Below, one piece after another: positions 1 through 7,179 of a stretch of DNA of 27,019 nt (position 1 is the stretch's first letter; every line of letters begins with the position of its first letter). The translations under genes and the position numbers were made by a program. The notes below the pieces were generated by a model. The model did not search any database and was not told the origin of the DNA. It saw only the letters and a list, made by a program, of their open reading frames with translations. The DNA is from Ruminococcaceae bacterium UBA3818. GTDB lineage: Bacteria > Bacillota > Clostridia > Oscillospirales > Ruminococcaceae. The stretch lies in NCBI GenBank assembly GCA_002369315.1, contig DFDW01000025.1, positions 115,548-142,566 on the forward strand, written 5' to 3'.

Positions 1-774
1 ATGCTGCAGGATATCGCGATCCTCACCGGTGGTCAGGTCATCAGTGAGGAACTGGGTCTGGAGCTGAAAGACACCACGATGAATCAGCTGGGCCGCGCGA
101 AACAGGTCAAAGTCCAGAAAGAAAACACCATCATTGTGGACGGCGCCGGTTCTTCCGATGAGATCAAAGCCCGTATCCATCAGATCAAAGCCCAGATCGA
201 GACCACCACTTCCGAATTCGACAAAGAGAAACTGCAGGAGCGTCTGGCAAAATTGTCCGGCGGCGTAGCGGTTATCAAGGTCGGTGCGGCTACCGAAGTA
301 GAAATGAAAGATAAGAAGCTGCGCATTGAGGACGCTCTGTCCGCTACCAAAGCGGCAGTGGAAGAGGGCATCGTTGCCGGCGGCGGTACCGCGCTGATCA
401 ACGCGATCCCCGCGGTAGAAGCGCTGCTGGAATCCACGGAAGGCGACGAGAAAACCGGTGTGAAGATCGTCCGCAAGGCCATCGAGGAGCCTGTCCGCCA
501 GATCGCGGCCAACGCAGGTCTGGATGGTGCGGTTATCATTGATAAAATCGTAAACTCCGGCAAGGTCGGCTATGGTTACGATGCGGCCAAAGAAGTATAC
601 TGCGATATGATCCCCAGCGGTATCGTTGATCCGGTTAAAGTAACCCGTTCCGCACTGCAGAACGCGGCTTCTGTAGCGGCAATGGTGCTGACCACCGAGA
701 GCCTGGTCGCCGATATCAAAGAGGAGAATCCCGCGCCGGCAATGCCTGCTGGCGGCATGGGCGGCATGTATTAA
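1..774 (+). CDS. groEL: Chaperonin GroEL, C-terminal half (5' end outside window)
   Basis: The frame is open from base 1 and encodes 257 residues that correspond to roughly residue 288 to the end of a normal GroEL of about 540 residues. It shows the segment around LTGGQVISEELG of the apical domain, KLSGGVAVIKVG, the intermediate/equatorial segment VEEGIVAGGGTALI, and the typical Gly/Met tail ending GGMGGMY. GroEL forms the cytoplasmic double-ring ATP-dependent folding chamber with GroES. The ATG at base 1 is an internal Met, not the start. A strong intrinsic terminator follows directly, so this is the end of the presumed groES-groEL operon. Identification is near certain from sequence identity of these blocks. 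Confidence 0.98.
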   Translation: MLQDIAILTGGQVISEELGLELKDTTMNQLGRAKQVKVQKENTIIVDGAGSSDEIKARIHQIKAQIETTTSEFDKEKLQERLAKLSGGVAVIKVGAATEVEMKDKKLRIEDALSATKAAVEEGIVAGGGTALINAIPAVEALLESTEGDEKTGVKIVRKAIEEPVRQIAANAGLDGAVIIDKIVNSGKVGYGYDAAKEVYCDMIPSGIVDPVKVTRSALQNAASVAAMVLTTESLVADIKEENPAPAMPAGGMGGMY

Positions 775-790
775 CAGAACAACCCCAAAA

Positions 791-818
791 AGAGACGGCC
801 TTGGCCGTCTCTTTTTTT
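791..818 (+). terminator. Intrinsic terminator after groEL
   Basis: A perfect 10-bp stem (AGAGACGGCC / GGCCGTCTCT, positions 791-800 and 803-812) with a two-base loop is followed by a run of seven T. It lies 17 bases after the groEL stop. Confidence 0.95.
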
Positions 819-838
819 GTGGCTTCACAGATGGCCGG

Positions 839-867
839 TTGAAACGATAGAACAGATATGATATGAT
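839..867 (+). promoter_or_regulatory. Sigma-A promoter for the flippase-mazG genes
   Basis: TTGAAA (839-844), 17-base spacer, TATGAT (862-867). This is close to the sigma-A consensus and lies after the groEL terminator. It predicts a leader of about 130 bases before the TTG start at 1006, with two short inverted repeats (GAGCTGC 890-896 with GCAGCTC 923-929; CCCGC 957-961 with GCGGG 967-971). Confidence 0.7.
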
Positions 868-1005
868 GAAAAACATCTCGGAGGATAAAGAGCTGCAGCT
901 GTCCGTGGTCTATTTCTTCATCGCAGCTCATAAACATGTTTCGAATCTTCATGCATCCCGCGCCTGGCGGGTCGGCGTTTGACAGACAGCAAAGGAAGTG
1001 TTTCT

Positions 1006-2745
1006 TTGTCGGCAAAGCAAAAACAGAATTTTTTGCATGGCGCCCTGATTTTAATGAGCGCTACGGTAATCGTTAAGATTATCGGATATTTTTTTAAGGT
1101 TCCGCTGAAGGGAATCATCGGGGTCAGCGGCTTCGGCTACTTTAACGCGGCATATGGCCTGTTCAACACGCTGTATGCTCTGTCGGTGGCGGGAATGCCT
1201 GTTGCTGTAGCCCGGATGGTGGCCCAGAACATGCAGCAGGGACGTTTCCGGGATGTGCGGAAAATTAAGCGTCTATCAACCATCGCGTTTTTATGTGCCG
1301 GGCTGCTAGGCAGTTTACTGATGCTCGCAGGAGCGGGGCCCTATGTACGCCTGGCACAGAACCCAAACGCTTTTCTGTCCGTTTTTGTCATGTCTCCGGC
1401 GATTTTTTTCGTCTGTGCCAGTTCCTCTTACCGGGGCTATTACGAAGGCCTGCGCAATATGTATCCGACCGCCTGGTCCCAAGTGCTTGAAGCGCTTGTG
1501 AAATTGGTATGCGGCTTGCTGTTCGCTTGTGCCGCCATCCGAATGGGGATGGAGGAATATGAGGGATCCGGCACGGTTTTCGGCGCTTTGGTATCTACGC
1601 CGGAACAGGCGCGGCTTGCCGTACTGCCCTACGGAGCCGCCGGCGCGATTTTGGGCATTGTGGTCAGCACCGCGGCGGGTTCTCTTTTCCTGTGGGCGTA
1701 TAACCGGCGAAGAGGGGACGGCATTTCCGCACAGATGCTGGAACAAGCAGTTCCGGCAGCCACGGGCAAAGAGATTTTAAAACAGCTGTGGACCATTGCC
1801 GTTCCCATCTGCCTGGGTGCGCTGGCGCTGAATATCACAACATTAATCGATGTCAGTTCGCTGACAAACCGCTTGTCCACCGCGCTGGCCAATGGCGAAG
1901 AAGCACTGCTTTCGATGTACGACGGGATCCTGCCGGCGGATATGCCGCGGGAGGAGATCCCCAATTACCTGTTTGGCGCTTACAATATGTCGGTCACGCT
2001 TTTTAATCTGATCCCGGCGCTGACAACGACCTTTGGCGTCAGTGCTCTCCCGTCGGTGACCACCGCATGGACCTCGCAAAACCGAAGGATGCTGCAAAAA
2101 AATATCGAGTCGGTATGGCGGGTAACTTCTATGATCGCTTTTCCTGCCGGGTTCGGCATCTGTGCGTTGGCGGAGCCGATCCTGACGCTGGTGTACCAAG
2201 CGGATCCTGCGTCGATTCCCATCGCGGCGCCGATTCTCCGTGTGTTGGGAATCGCGGCGATTTTTGTGGCGCTAAGCTCTCCGACAAACAGTATGCTGCA
2301 GGCCATCGGACGGGTAAAGGTGCCGGTGAGGCTGATGCTGATCGGCGGTTTTTTAAAGCTGGCGGTTAATTTTTCGCTGGTTCCCATTCCGTCGGTCAAC
2401 ATTCAGGGAGCGCCTTTTGGAACGCTTTTGTGTTATATGACAATCATTTGTATTTCCGTCCCGACATTGTGCCGGGCGGCAGGGGTTCGGCTGCGGTTTG
2501 GAAAGGTGTTTTTGAAGCCCCTTTTTGCGGGAGCGCTTTGTGGCATCACCGCCTGGGCCGGATATGGGTTGTTGTCTCGGGTGGCAGGAAATACCATTTC
2601 CACTTCCTTTTCCATCCTGGCAGCGGGGATTGTGTATGTTGTGGTATTGTTTTTAACGCATGGCGTTGAAAAATATGATATTTTAATGCTGCCAAAAGGA
2701 GAAAAAATCGCAAAACTACTTGAAAAATACGGCCTGATAGAGTAA
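1006..2745 (+). CDS. MurJ/SpoVB-family polysaccharide/lipid flippase (YabM-like)
   Basis: A 579-residue integral membrane protein of the MATE/MOP flippase superfamily, with about 14 predicted membrane segments spread over the whole length and the typical N-terminus (NFLHGALILMSATVIVKIIGYFFK). Relatives such as SpoVB and YtgP/MurJ-like proteins move lipid-linked cell wall or polysaccharide precursors across the cytoplasmic membrane. The start is chosen as TTG 1006 because AAGGAAG ends seven bases before it; the frame can also begin at TTG 979, but no good ribosome binding site precedes that. The next gene is mazG, 39 bases on, as in the Bacillus yabM-yabN arrangement. Family membership is clear; whether it acts in vegetative growth or in spore cortex synthesis cannot be told from sequence. 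The sigma-A promoter favours at least vegetative expression. Confidence 0.9.
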   Translation: MSAKQKQNFLHGALILMSATVIVKIIGYFFKVPLKGIIGVSGFGYFNAAYGLFNTLYALSVAGMPVAVARMVAQNMQQGRFRDVRKIKRLSTIAFLCAGLLGSLLMLAGAGPYVRLAQNPNAFLSVFVMSPAIFFVCASSSYRGYYEGLRNMYPTAWSQVLEALVKLVCGLLFACAAIRMGMEEYEGSGTVFGALVSTPEQARLAVLPYGAAGAILGIVVSTAAGSLFLWAYNRRRGDGISAQMLEQAVPAATGKEILKQLWTIAVPICLGALALNITTLIDVSSLTNRLSTALANGEEALLSMYDGILPADMPREEIPNYLFGAYNMSVTLFNLIPALTTTFGVSALPSVTTAWTSQNRRMLQKNIESVWRVTSMIAFPAGFGICALAEPILTLVYQADPASIPIAAPILRVLGIAAIFVALSSPTNSMLQAIGRVKVPVRLMLIGGFLKLAVNFSLVPIPSVNIQGAPFGTLLCYMTIICISVPTLCRAAGVRLRFGKVFLKPLFAGALCGITAWAGYGLLSRVAGNTISTSFSILAAGIVYVVVLFLTHGVEKYDILMLPKGEKIAKLLEKYGLIE

Positions 2746-2784
2746 GATGAATAAGCCTACTATGTTTTAAGGCGAGGTGGCAAA

Positions 2785-3585
2785 ATGCGATCGGATTTTC
2801 CGTTGAAAGAGAAATATGGATTTGATGATTTGGTCAAAATCATGCGCGTCCTGCGCGGCCCGGGAGGCTGCCCTTGGGATGCGGAACAGACCCATGCCTC
2901 TATCCGGAAGAATTTTATCGAAGAGACGTATGAAGCAATCGAAGCCATCGATGCACAGGACCCCGTTCTTTTGCAGGAAGAATTGGGCGATGTGCTGCTG
3001 CAGGTGATTTATCACGCTGCGATGGAGGAAGAACAGGGCAATTTTTCCATCGACGATGTCTGCGACGGCGTCTGCAAAAAGCTTGTCATCCGGCATCCCC
3101 ATATTTTTGGCGATGTCAAAGCAGATACTGCTGAAGAGGTGCTCTCCAACTGGGAGACGATCAAGCAGCAGGAAAAGGGACAGAAGACCGCAACGGAAAC
3201 ACTGAAAAGCGTGCCGAAAGTCCTTCCGGCGCTGATGCGGGCGGAAAAGATCCAAAAGAGGGCGTCCCGCGCGGGAATGGATTATGACAGCGCGGCCGAT
3301 GCGCTGCGTGATCTGCGCAGCGAAACGGATGAGTTGGAAGACGCGATGAAAAATGGCTCCGCCCATGAGCAGGCACTGGAGTTGGGAGATTTGCTCTTCA
3401 GCGTGGTCAATGTCTCCCGTTTTATCGGGGCTGATGCGGAGGAGTCGCTGGGCCTTTCCTGCGAGAAGTTCGTCAAACGGTTCGCCCTGGTGGAAGAATT
3501 GGCCTGCCAGCGCGGAATCGACATGAAAACGGCCGGCATCCAAAAGCTGGACGAGCTGTGGGGAGAAGTGAAAAAAGGTTGTTAA
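2785..3585 (+). CDS. mazG: Nucleoside triphosphate pyrophosphohydrolase MazG
   Basis: 266 residues with two tandem MazG domains. The first (about residues 15-115) has the metal-binding pattern EETYEAIEAID (46-56) followed by EELGDVLLQ (65-73); the second (about 140-260) repeats it with ELEDAM and ELGDLLFSVVN. MazG hydrolyses (d)NTPs to NMP and pyrophosphate in the cytoplasm and serves in nucleotide-pool housekeeping. In Bacillus the YabN version carries an extra N-terminal methylase domain; that is absent here, so this is the plain two-domain form. GAGGTGG lies eight bases before the ATG. It sits between the flippase and hup and is probably cotranscribed with the flippase. Confidence 0.95.
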   Translation: MRSDFPLKEKYGFDDLVKIMRVLRGPGGCPWDAEQTHASIRKNFIEETYEAIEAIDAQDPVLLQEELGDVLLQVIYHAAMEEEQGNFSIDDVCDGVCKKLVIRHPHIFGDVKADTAEEVLSNWETIKQQEKGQKTATETLKSVPKVLPALMRAEKIQKRASRAGMDYDSAADALRDLRSETDELEDAMKNGSAHEQALELGDLLFSVVNVSRFIGADAEESLGLSCEKFVKRFALVEELACQRGIDMKTAGIQKLDELWGEVKKGC

Positions 3586-3643
3586 GCGGATATTTTGCAT
3601 ATCTGCACAATAAATAAAATTGAAATAAGCGGAGGAAAAAACA

Positions 3644-3919
3644 ATGACCAAAACCGAACTGATTAATGTGGTTGCCGAAAAAACCGGTTTTTCCAAAAAA
3701 GACAGCGATAAAGCGGTTGCTGCCGTAATCGATGCGATTTCTGAGGCCCTTACTGCTGGCGACAAAGTTCAGCTGGTTGGCTTTGGCACTTTTGAGGTGA
3801 AAGCGCGCGGTGAGAGAAAGGGTATCAATCCCAGAACCAAAGAGGAAATCACCATTGCGGCTTCTAAACTGCCTTCTTTTAAAGCCGGCAAAGCGCTGAA
3901 AGACGCGGTTTCCAAATAA
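3644..3919 (+). CDS. hup: HU-family histone-like DNA-binding protein
   Basis: A 91-residue HU protein. Visible hallmarks are MTKTELINVVAEKTG at the N-terminus, the hydrophobic core VQLVGFGTFEV, the beta-arm GINPRTKEEI with the DNA-intercalating Pro, and the final helix PSFKAGKALKDAV. HU is an abundant dimeric nucleoid protein that bends DNA without strong sequence preference. The start ATG follows AGCGGAGG. The gene lies between mazG and rqcP, a common arrangement in Clostridia, and has its own terminator right after it, suggesting that hup is transcribed more strongly than its downstream neighbour. Confidence 0.97.
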   Translation: MTKTELINVVAEKTGFSKKDSDKAVAAVIDAISEALTAGDKVQLVGFGTFEVKARGERKGINPRTKEEITIAASKLPSFKAGKALKDAVSK

Positions 3920-3940
3920 GAATCAAAACGGAAAAGATGC

Positions 3941-3979
3941 TGCGTAAACACGGGAAATTCTTGTGTTTGCGCATTTTTC
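3941..3979 (+). terminator. Hairpin terminator between hup and rqcP
   Basis: An 11-bp stem with one wobble pair (TGCGTAAACAC 3941-3951 with GTGTTTGCGCA 3963-3973) is followed by five T. It ends only two bases before the Shine-Dalgarno TAAGGAG of rqcP, so rqcP expression from upstream promoters would depend on read-through. Confidence 0.75.
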
Positions 3980-3994
3980 TTAAGGAGTTTTGTC

Positions 3995-4240
3995 ATGCGA
4001 TTAGACAAATATTTGAAAGTCACCCGGTTGATCAAGCGCCGGACGGTCGCCAACGAAGCATGTGACGCCGGACGGATTTTAGTCAACGGCAAGGTGGCCC
4101 GCGCCTCCTATGAGGTGAAAGAAAACGATTTGATCTCTATCCAAATGGGGACCCGGCCAATCAAGGTGCGGGTGCTGAAAGTCAGCGAATACGCGACCAA
4201 AGAGGATGCTTCCACCCATTATACCGTGGTAGAGGACTGA
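3995..4240 (+). CDS. rqcP: S4-domain RNA-binding protein RqcP (YabO)
   Basis: 81 residues consisting almost entirely of an S4 RNA-binding fold (MRLDKYLKVTRLIKRRTVA, then AGRILVNGKVARASYEVK). It matches Bacillus YabO, now called RqcP, which binds stalled 50S subunits and helps RqcH add C-terminal alanine tails in ribosome quality control; the related Hsp15 has a similar role in proteobacteria. TAAGGAG precedes the ATG by seven bases. In Bacillus yabP follows at once, but here a terminator follows and yabP lies 8.3 kb further on. The assignment rests on length, sequence and the mazG-hup context. Confidence 0.92.
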   Translation: MRLDKYLKVTRLIKRRTVANEACDAGRILVNGKVARASYEVKENDLISIQMGTRPIKVRVLKVSEYATKEDASTHYTVVED

Positions 4241-4265
4241 CGCTTTTTGTCTGTTTTGTTTTGGC

Positions 4266-4294
4266 AGGCCGGCGCGAGAGCGCCGGCCTTTTTT
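4266..4294 (+). terminator. Intrinsic terminator after rqcP
   Basis: A perfect 10-bp GC-rich stem (AGGCCGGCGC 4266-4275 with GCGCCGGCCT 4280-4289), tetraloop GAGA, and a run of six T. It closes the left half of the yab cluster. Confidence 0.95.
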
Positions 4295-4480
4295 GCTCCG
4301 GTCCGGCGATAGTCACAGAAAGAGCGGGCGCTTTTCTGGGTATTTTCGAAGGAAGGCGGAGGATGTCCGCAAAACGAGGAACGGCTCACTGTCAAAAAAT
4401 ATTTTGTTGATACAAACTGGATGCAGGATTCTCTTCCTTTTTTTGCACTAAAAGAATAAAGAGAAAAAGGGGAGATTGTT

Positions 4481-5254
4481 TTGAAAAAAATTTTTGCCGC
4501 AGCCGCCGCTTTTTTCATCCTGACCGGATGCGGACAGGTGGGGCAGGAGTCCTTACCGCCGCAGGAGACACCTCATTCCGTTTTGACAGACGGAATAATG
4601 AATTGCCGGATTTTATATCGGATGGAAGAGTCTTTGCTTCTTGCGGGAGAAGAGGACGATATGGCGGGAGAGCTGATTTTGTTCTCGCCTGTCGGGATCG
4701 ATGTGGCCGACGAGCAGGGAAATACGGCGCAGCCGTCGCAGCTGGAGGCGGGAATGACCGTTCAGATTCACTATGACGGATCGGTTCTGGAAAGCTATCC
4801 CTGCCAATTGAGCGGCGTTACCGCGCTGCGAATCACCGGGACGTTTGAAAGCCTGCTGCCTTTTTATCTGGACAGAATCGATGAATTGTACAAGAAAGAC
4901 GCAGGACTGAATGAAGGCACCGAAAAAATTGCGCTGGACTTGACCGGGCTGACAAATTTGACGGAGAAAGAAAAGGAAGCCCTCTGCTATGTGGTGGGCT
5001 GCAGGTACGAAAAAGAAACCTTTCAATCGACTTATGAAAAACTCTGCGAGGAGGGCCAGATCGACCGGGAGGAAATGTACTATAAAGATGGGATGATCCT
5101 GTCGTTGTCATCCCAGGAACGCTCTGGGCAAAGGTTTATCTTTTCGGCGATGAAGTGGAGAAGCGGACTGGGCGCTATCGGCTATCAGGACGCAAAAGCA
5201 GAACAAAAAAACGGGCAATGGGAGTGCCAAATCGAAAATTGGTTTATTTCCTAA
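4481..5254 (+). CDS. Secreted lipoprotein with DUF3221-like domain
   Basis: 257 residues with a lipoprotein signal peptide: MKKIFAAAAAFFILTGC, lipobox LTGC with the lipidated Cys at residue 17. Residues about 35-110 resemble the OB-like DUF3221 domain of Bacillus YobA (AGMTVQIHYDGSVLESYPCQL). The C-terminal half (about 130-257) is soluble, charged, and ends in a segment of the type GQWECQIENWFIS. The start is TTG 4481, preceded by AAAAGGGGAG at a spacing of six. It stands alone between two terminators and next to spoIIGA. Extracellular membrane anchoring is well supported; the biochemical function is unknown. No clear promoter was found in the 180 bases upstream. Confidence 0.8.
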   Translation: MKKIFAAAAAFFILTGCGQVGQESLPPQETPHSVLTDGIMNCRILYRMEESLLLAGEEDDMAGELILFSPVGIDVADEQGNTAQPSQLEAGMTVQIHYDGSVLESYPCQLSGVTALRITGTFESLLPFYLDRIDELYKKDAGLNEGTEKIALDLTGLTNLTEKEKEALCYVVGCRYEKETFQSTYEKLCEEGQIDREEMYYKDGMILSLSSQERSGQRFIFSAMKWRSGLGAIGYQDAKAEQKNGQWECQIENWFIS

Positions 5255-5294
5255 CGCCATGGCATGGTAAATACCGGATTCAAAAATGATTCCT

Positions 5295-5328
5295 ATCCCC
5301 CTCCCGTCGGGCGGGGGATTTCTTTTTT
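5295..5328 (+). terminator. Intrinsic terminator after the lipoprotein gene
   Basis: ATCCCCC-T-CCC (5295-5105 region start, stem arm 5295-5105 corrected here to 5295-5305) pairs with GGG-C-GGGGGAT (5309-5319) around a GTC loop with one T/C mismatch, followed by TTCTTTTTT. It separates the lipoprotein gene from the spoIIGA promoter. Confidence 0.88.
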
Positions 5329-5383
5329 GCTTTTCCTGCTGCATCCCCCAAAGCGGAAATGGACACAGGATTTTTCCAAGCAG

Positions 5384-5428
5384 GGCGACAGGTTCTGACA
5401 AAGCCTATCCTTGTCCCGGGCCTATAAT
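5384..5428 (+). promoter_or_regulatory. Probable Spo0A-activated sigma-A promoter of spoIIGA-sigE
   Basis: CTGACA (5395-5400) and a perfect TATAAT (5423-5428) are separated by 22 bases instead of 17. The Bacillus spoIIG promoter is known to have just this 22-base spacing and to need phosphorylated Spo0A to be used by sigma-A. GGCGACA (5384-5390) and TCTGACA (5394-5400) each match five of seven bases of the Spo0A box TTCGACA and lie at the position where Spo0A binds in Bacillus. The predicted start of transcription near 5435 leaves a short leader before the AGGAGGG at 5444. The spacing and position are seen; the Spo0A role is inferred from the known system. Confidence 0.75.
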
Positions 5429-5455
5429 TTTACATGGGCAAGCAGGAGGGATGCA

Positions 5456-6544
5456 ATGGAGCAGGAAATTTATGTGGATATTCTGGTTTTTCTCAACACG
5501 GTCATCAATTTTTTTCTGATTATGATGACCGCCGCTTTGGCAGGACGGGAAAAAAGGATCGGACGGATTCTGGCAGCGGCCTTTCTGGGGGGGATCTATG
5601 CTCTGATTCTGCTCTTGCCGCAGTTAAGCGGACCGGTGCTGACCTTGACCCGCGTTGCGGCGGCCGCGGTCATGACATGGGTTGCCTTTCCGGCGCTGTC
5701 TCTGCGCATGTTTTTATTCCAGTGGGGCCTGCTGTATCTGGTCGGATTTTTATTTGCCGGCGTAATGGTAGCGGTATGGTTCTTTTTCTCGCCGCCGGCT
5801 ATGCTTTATGGAAACGGAGTTGTCTATTTTCATATTCCGGCAATGTGGCTTGTATTCGGCGTAATGGCGGTTTACGGGGCGGTATGGCTGTGTGCTCGCC
5901 GCAGGACACATCAATCAGGCAGAGGGCCCGAGCAGGTGCAAATCGGAATCGATGGTAAGCGGGTCTCCTTGTGGGGGGAGGTGGATACAGGTAATCGGCT
6001 TTTCGACCCTTTCAGCGGTTTGCCGGTCGTGATTTGCCGTTATCAGTCGGTAAAAGAGCTGCTCTGCAAACAACTGACCGAATATTTCGAACATCCCGGA
6101 GTGGACCAGATTGAAAAAGCTGCCCGGTTGGGAATCCGGTTCATACCGTATGAAGCGGTTGGAAAAGAAGGTTTGCTGCCGGTAGTGCGGCCGGATTTTT
6201 TGGCTATCAGGCAAAATGGACGGTATCAGCAGGTGGAACAGGTGATGGCTGCCATTGCCGATCAGGATTTTTTGGATTCTGGCTATGGTATTTTGCTCCA
6301 TCCGGGATTACATCGTCTGGACTGTCCAAAGAAAACGTTTCAGGAAAAAGGGGATCGGTATGGGAAAGACAATCAAGGAAAAGATTCTCCTTTTTTTCGC
6401 CCGCATTTTGGGAGAAAAAGAGGCGATTTATTACATAAACGGCCCGGAAAATCTGCCGTCGCCTCTGACCCGGGAGGAGGAGGCACAGGTATTCCGGCGA
6501 CTGCCGGGGGATGCCGAGGCAAGGGAAACACTGATCGTCCATAA
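5456..6544 (+). CDS. spoIIGA: Sigma-E processing peptidase SpoIIGA, with abnormal C-terminal extension
   Basis: A membrane aspartic protease that cleaves the pro-sequence from pro-sigma-E in the mother cell after a signal from the forespore. The N-terminal 150 residues form about five membrane helices beginning MEQEIYVDILVFLNTVINFF. The soluble protease domain holds the active-site motif DTGN at 177-180 within WGEVDTGNRLFDPFSGLPV. The family core ends near GYGILLHPGLHRL, about residue 285. The frame then continues without a stop to residue 362, so that the last 61 codons overlap sigE in another frame and encode a Gly/Pro/Lys/Arg-rich tail; Bacillus SpoIIGA is about 309 residues. ATG 5456 is preceded by AGGAGGG; an in-frame TTG at 5411 lies upstream of the predicted transcription start and is rejected. 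Confidence 0.95.
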   Translation: MEQEIYVDILVFLNTVINFFLIMMTAALAGREKRIGRILAAAFLGGIYALILLLPQLSGPVLTLTRVAAAAVMTWVAFPALSLRMFLFQWGLLYLVGFLFAGVMVAVWFFFSPPAMLYGNGVVYFHIPAMWLVFGVMAVYGAVWLCARRRTHQSGRGPEQVQIGIDGKRVSLWGEVDTGNRLFDPFSGLPVVICRYQSVKELLCKQLTEYFEHPGVDQIEKAARLGIRFIPYEAVGKEGLLPVVRPDFLAIRQNGRYQQVEQVMAAIADQDFLDSGYGILLHPGLHRLDCPKKTFQEKGDRYGKDNQGKDSPFFRPHFGRKRGDLLHKRPGKSAVASDPGGGGTGIPATAGGCRGKGNTDRP

Positions 6545-7070
6545 TCTCAGGCTGGTGGTCTACATTGCTCGCAAATTTGAGTCTACCGGCATTGGCGTGG
6601 AGGATTTGATTTCCATTGGAACCATCGGGCTGATCAAGGCGGTCAATACCTTTTGCCCGGACCGCAACATCAAATTGGCGACCTATGCTTCCCGCTGTAT
6701 TGAAAATGAAATTTTGATGTATCTGCGCAAAACGCAGCCGCAGAAGAATGAGATTTCCATCGATGAGCCGCTGAATGTCGACTGGGATGGAAACGAATTG
6801 CTGCTTTCGGATATTCTTGGGACCGACAGTGACATGGTAAACCGGAATATCGAAAACCAAGTGGAGCGGAATTTGCTTTTGGAAGCGGTGGCCAAACTGA
6901 GTGAGCGGGAGCGTATGATTATGGAGTTGCGGTTCGGTTTGGGCGGGAAAAAAGAGCATACGCAAAAAGAAGTGGCAGATATTATCGGCATTTCCCAGTC
7001 TTACATTTCCCGGCTGGAGAAACGAATCATGAAGAGCCTGAAAGACGAGTTGGAAAAAACAGCGGTGTAA
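6360..7070 (+). CDS. sigE: Sporulation sigma factor sigma-E (pro-sigma-E)
   Basis: 236 residues, very close to Bacillus SigE of 239. The N-terminal pro-sequence (MGKTIKEKILLFFARILGEKEAIYYINGPENLP) is amphipathic and membrane-associating, and the conserved YYI-G segment marks the region cut by SpoIIGA. Region 2 is clear (NLRLVVYIARKFESTGIGVE, IKLATYASRCIENEILMYLR), as is region 4 with its helix-turn-helix (EVADIIGISQSYISRLEKRI). Sigma-E directs the early mother-cell programme of sporulation. ATG 6360 is chosen for its fit to the family and the AAAAGGGG before it; it lies inside the end of the spoIIGA frame. Unlike in many spore formers, sigG does not follow; a terminator does. Confidence 0.98.
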   Translation: MGKTIKEKILLFFARILGEKEAIYYINGPENLPSPLTREEEAQVFRRLPGDAEARETLIVHNLRLVVYIARKFESTGIGVEDLISIGTIGLIKAVNTFCPDRNIKLATYASRCIENEILMYLRKTQPQKNEISIDEPLNVDWDGNELLLSDILGTDSDMVNRNIENQVERNLLLEAVAKLSERERMIMELRFGLGGKKEHTQKEVADIIGISQSYISRLEKRIMKSLKDELEKTAV

Positions 7071-7111
7071 GCCTGTGAAGAATGGATGTTTCGTGAGTAT
7101 ATCCCAAAACC

Positions 7112-7146
7112 AAAGCCCCCATGGCGATATGCCATAGGGGCTTTTT
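7112..7146 (+). terminator. Intrinsic terminator after sigE
   Basis: AAAGCCCC-C-ATGGC (7112-7125) pairs with GCCAT-A-GGGGCTTT (7131-7144) around a five-base loop, then more T. The A-run on the other side may also allow it to end the leftward transcript of the DUF2500 gene. Confidence 0.92.
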
Positions 7147-7179
7147 AGCTTTTTCAACCGGTCGATGCAAACCCGACCG

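Noticed and set aside
863..982. A 39-codon open frame with two ATG codons before the flippase gene
   Set aside because: Its ATG codons overlap the -10 element of the predicted promoter, so they would not be in the transcript, and there is no ribosome binding site.
3586..3643. A possible promoter directly before hup (TTGCAT and TAAAAT)
   Set aside because: The spacing is only 14 bases; hup probably has its own promoter, but none could be supported here.
2767..3765. A 332-codon minus-strand open frame
   Set aside because: It runs antisense through mazG and into hup, both of which are clear genes; no family features are visible.
5411..5455. A TTG start that would lengthen SpoIIGA by 15 residues
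   Set aside because: It overlaps and precedes the TATAAT box, and the ATG at 5456 has a strong AGGAGGG; the family also begins at the latter.
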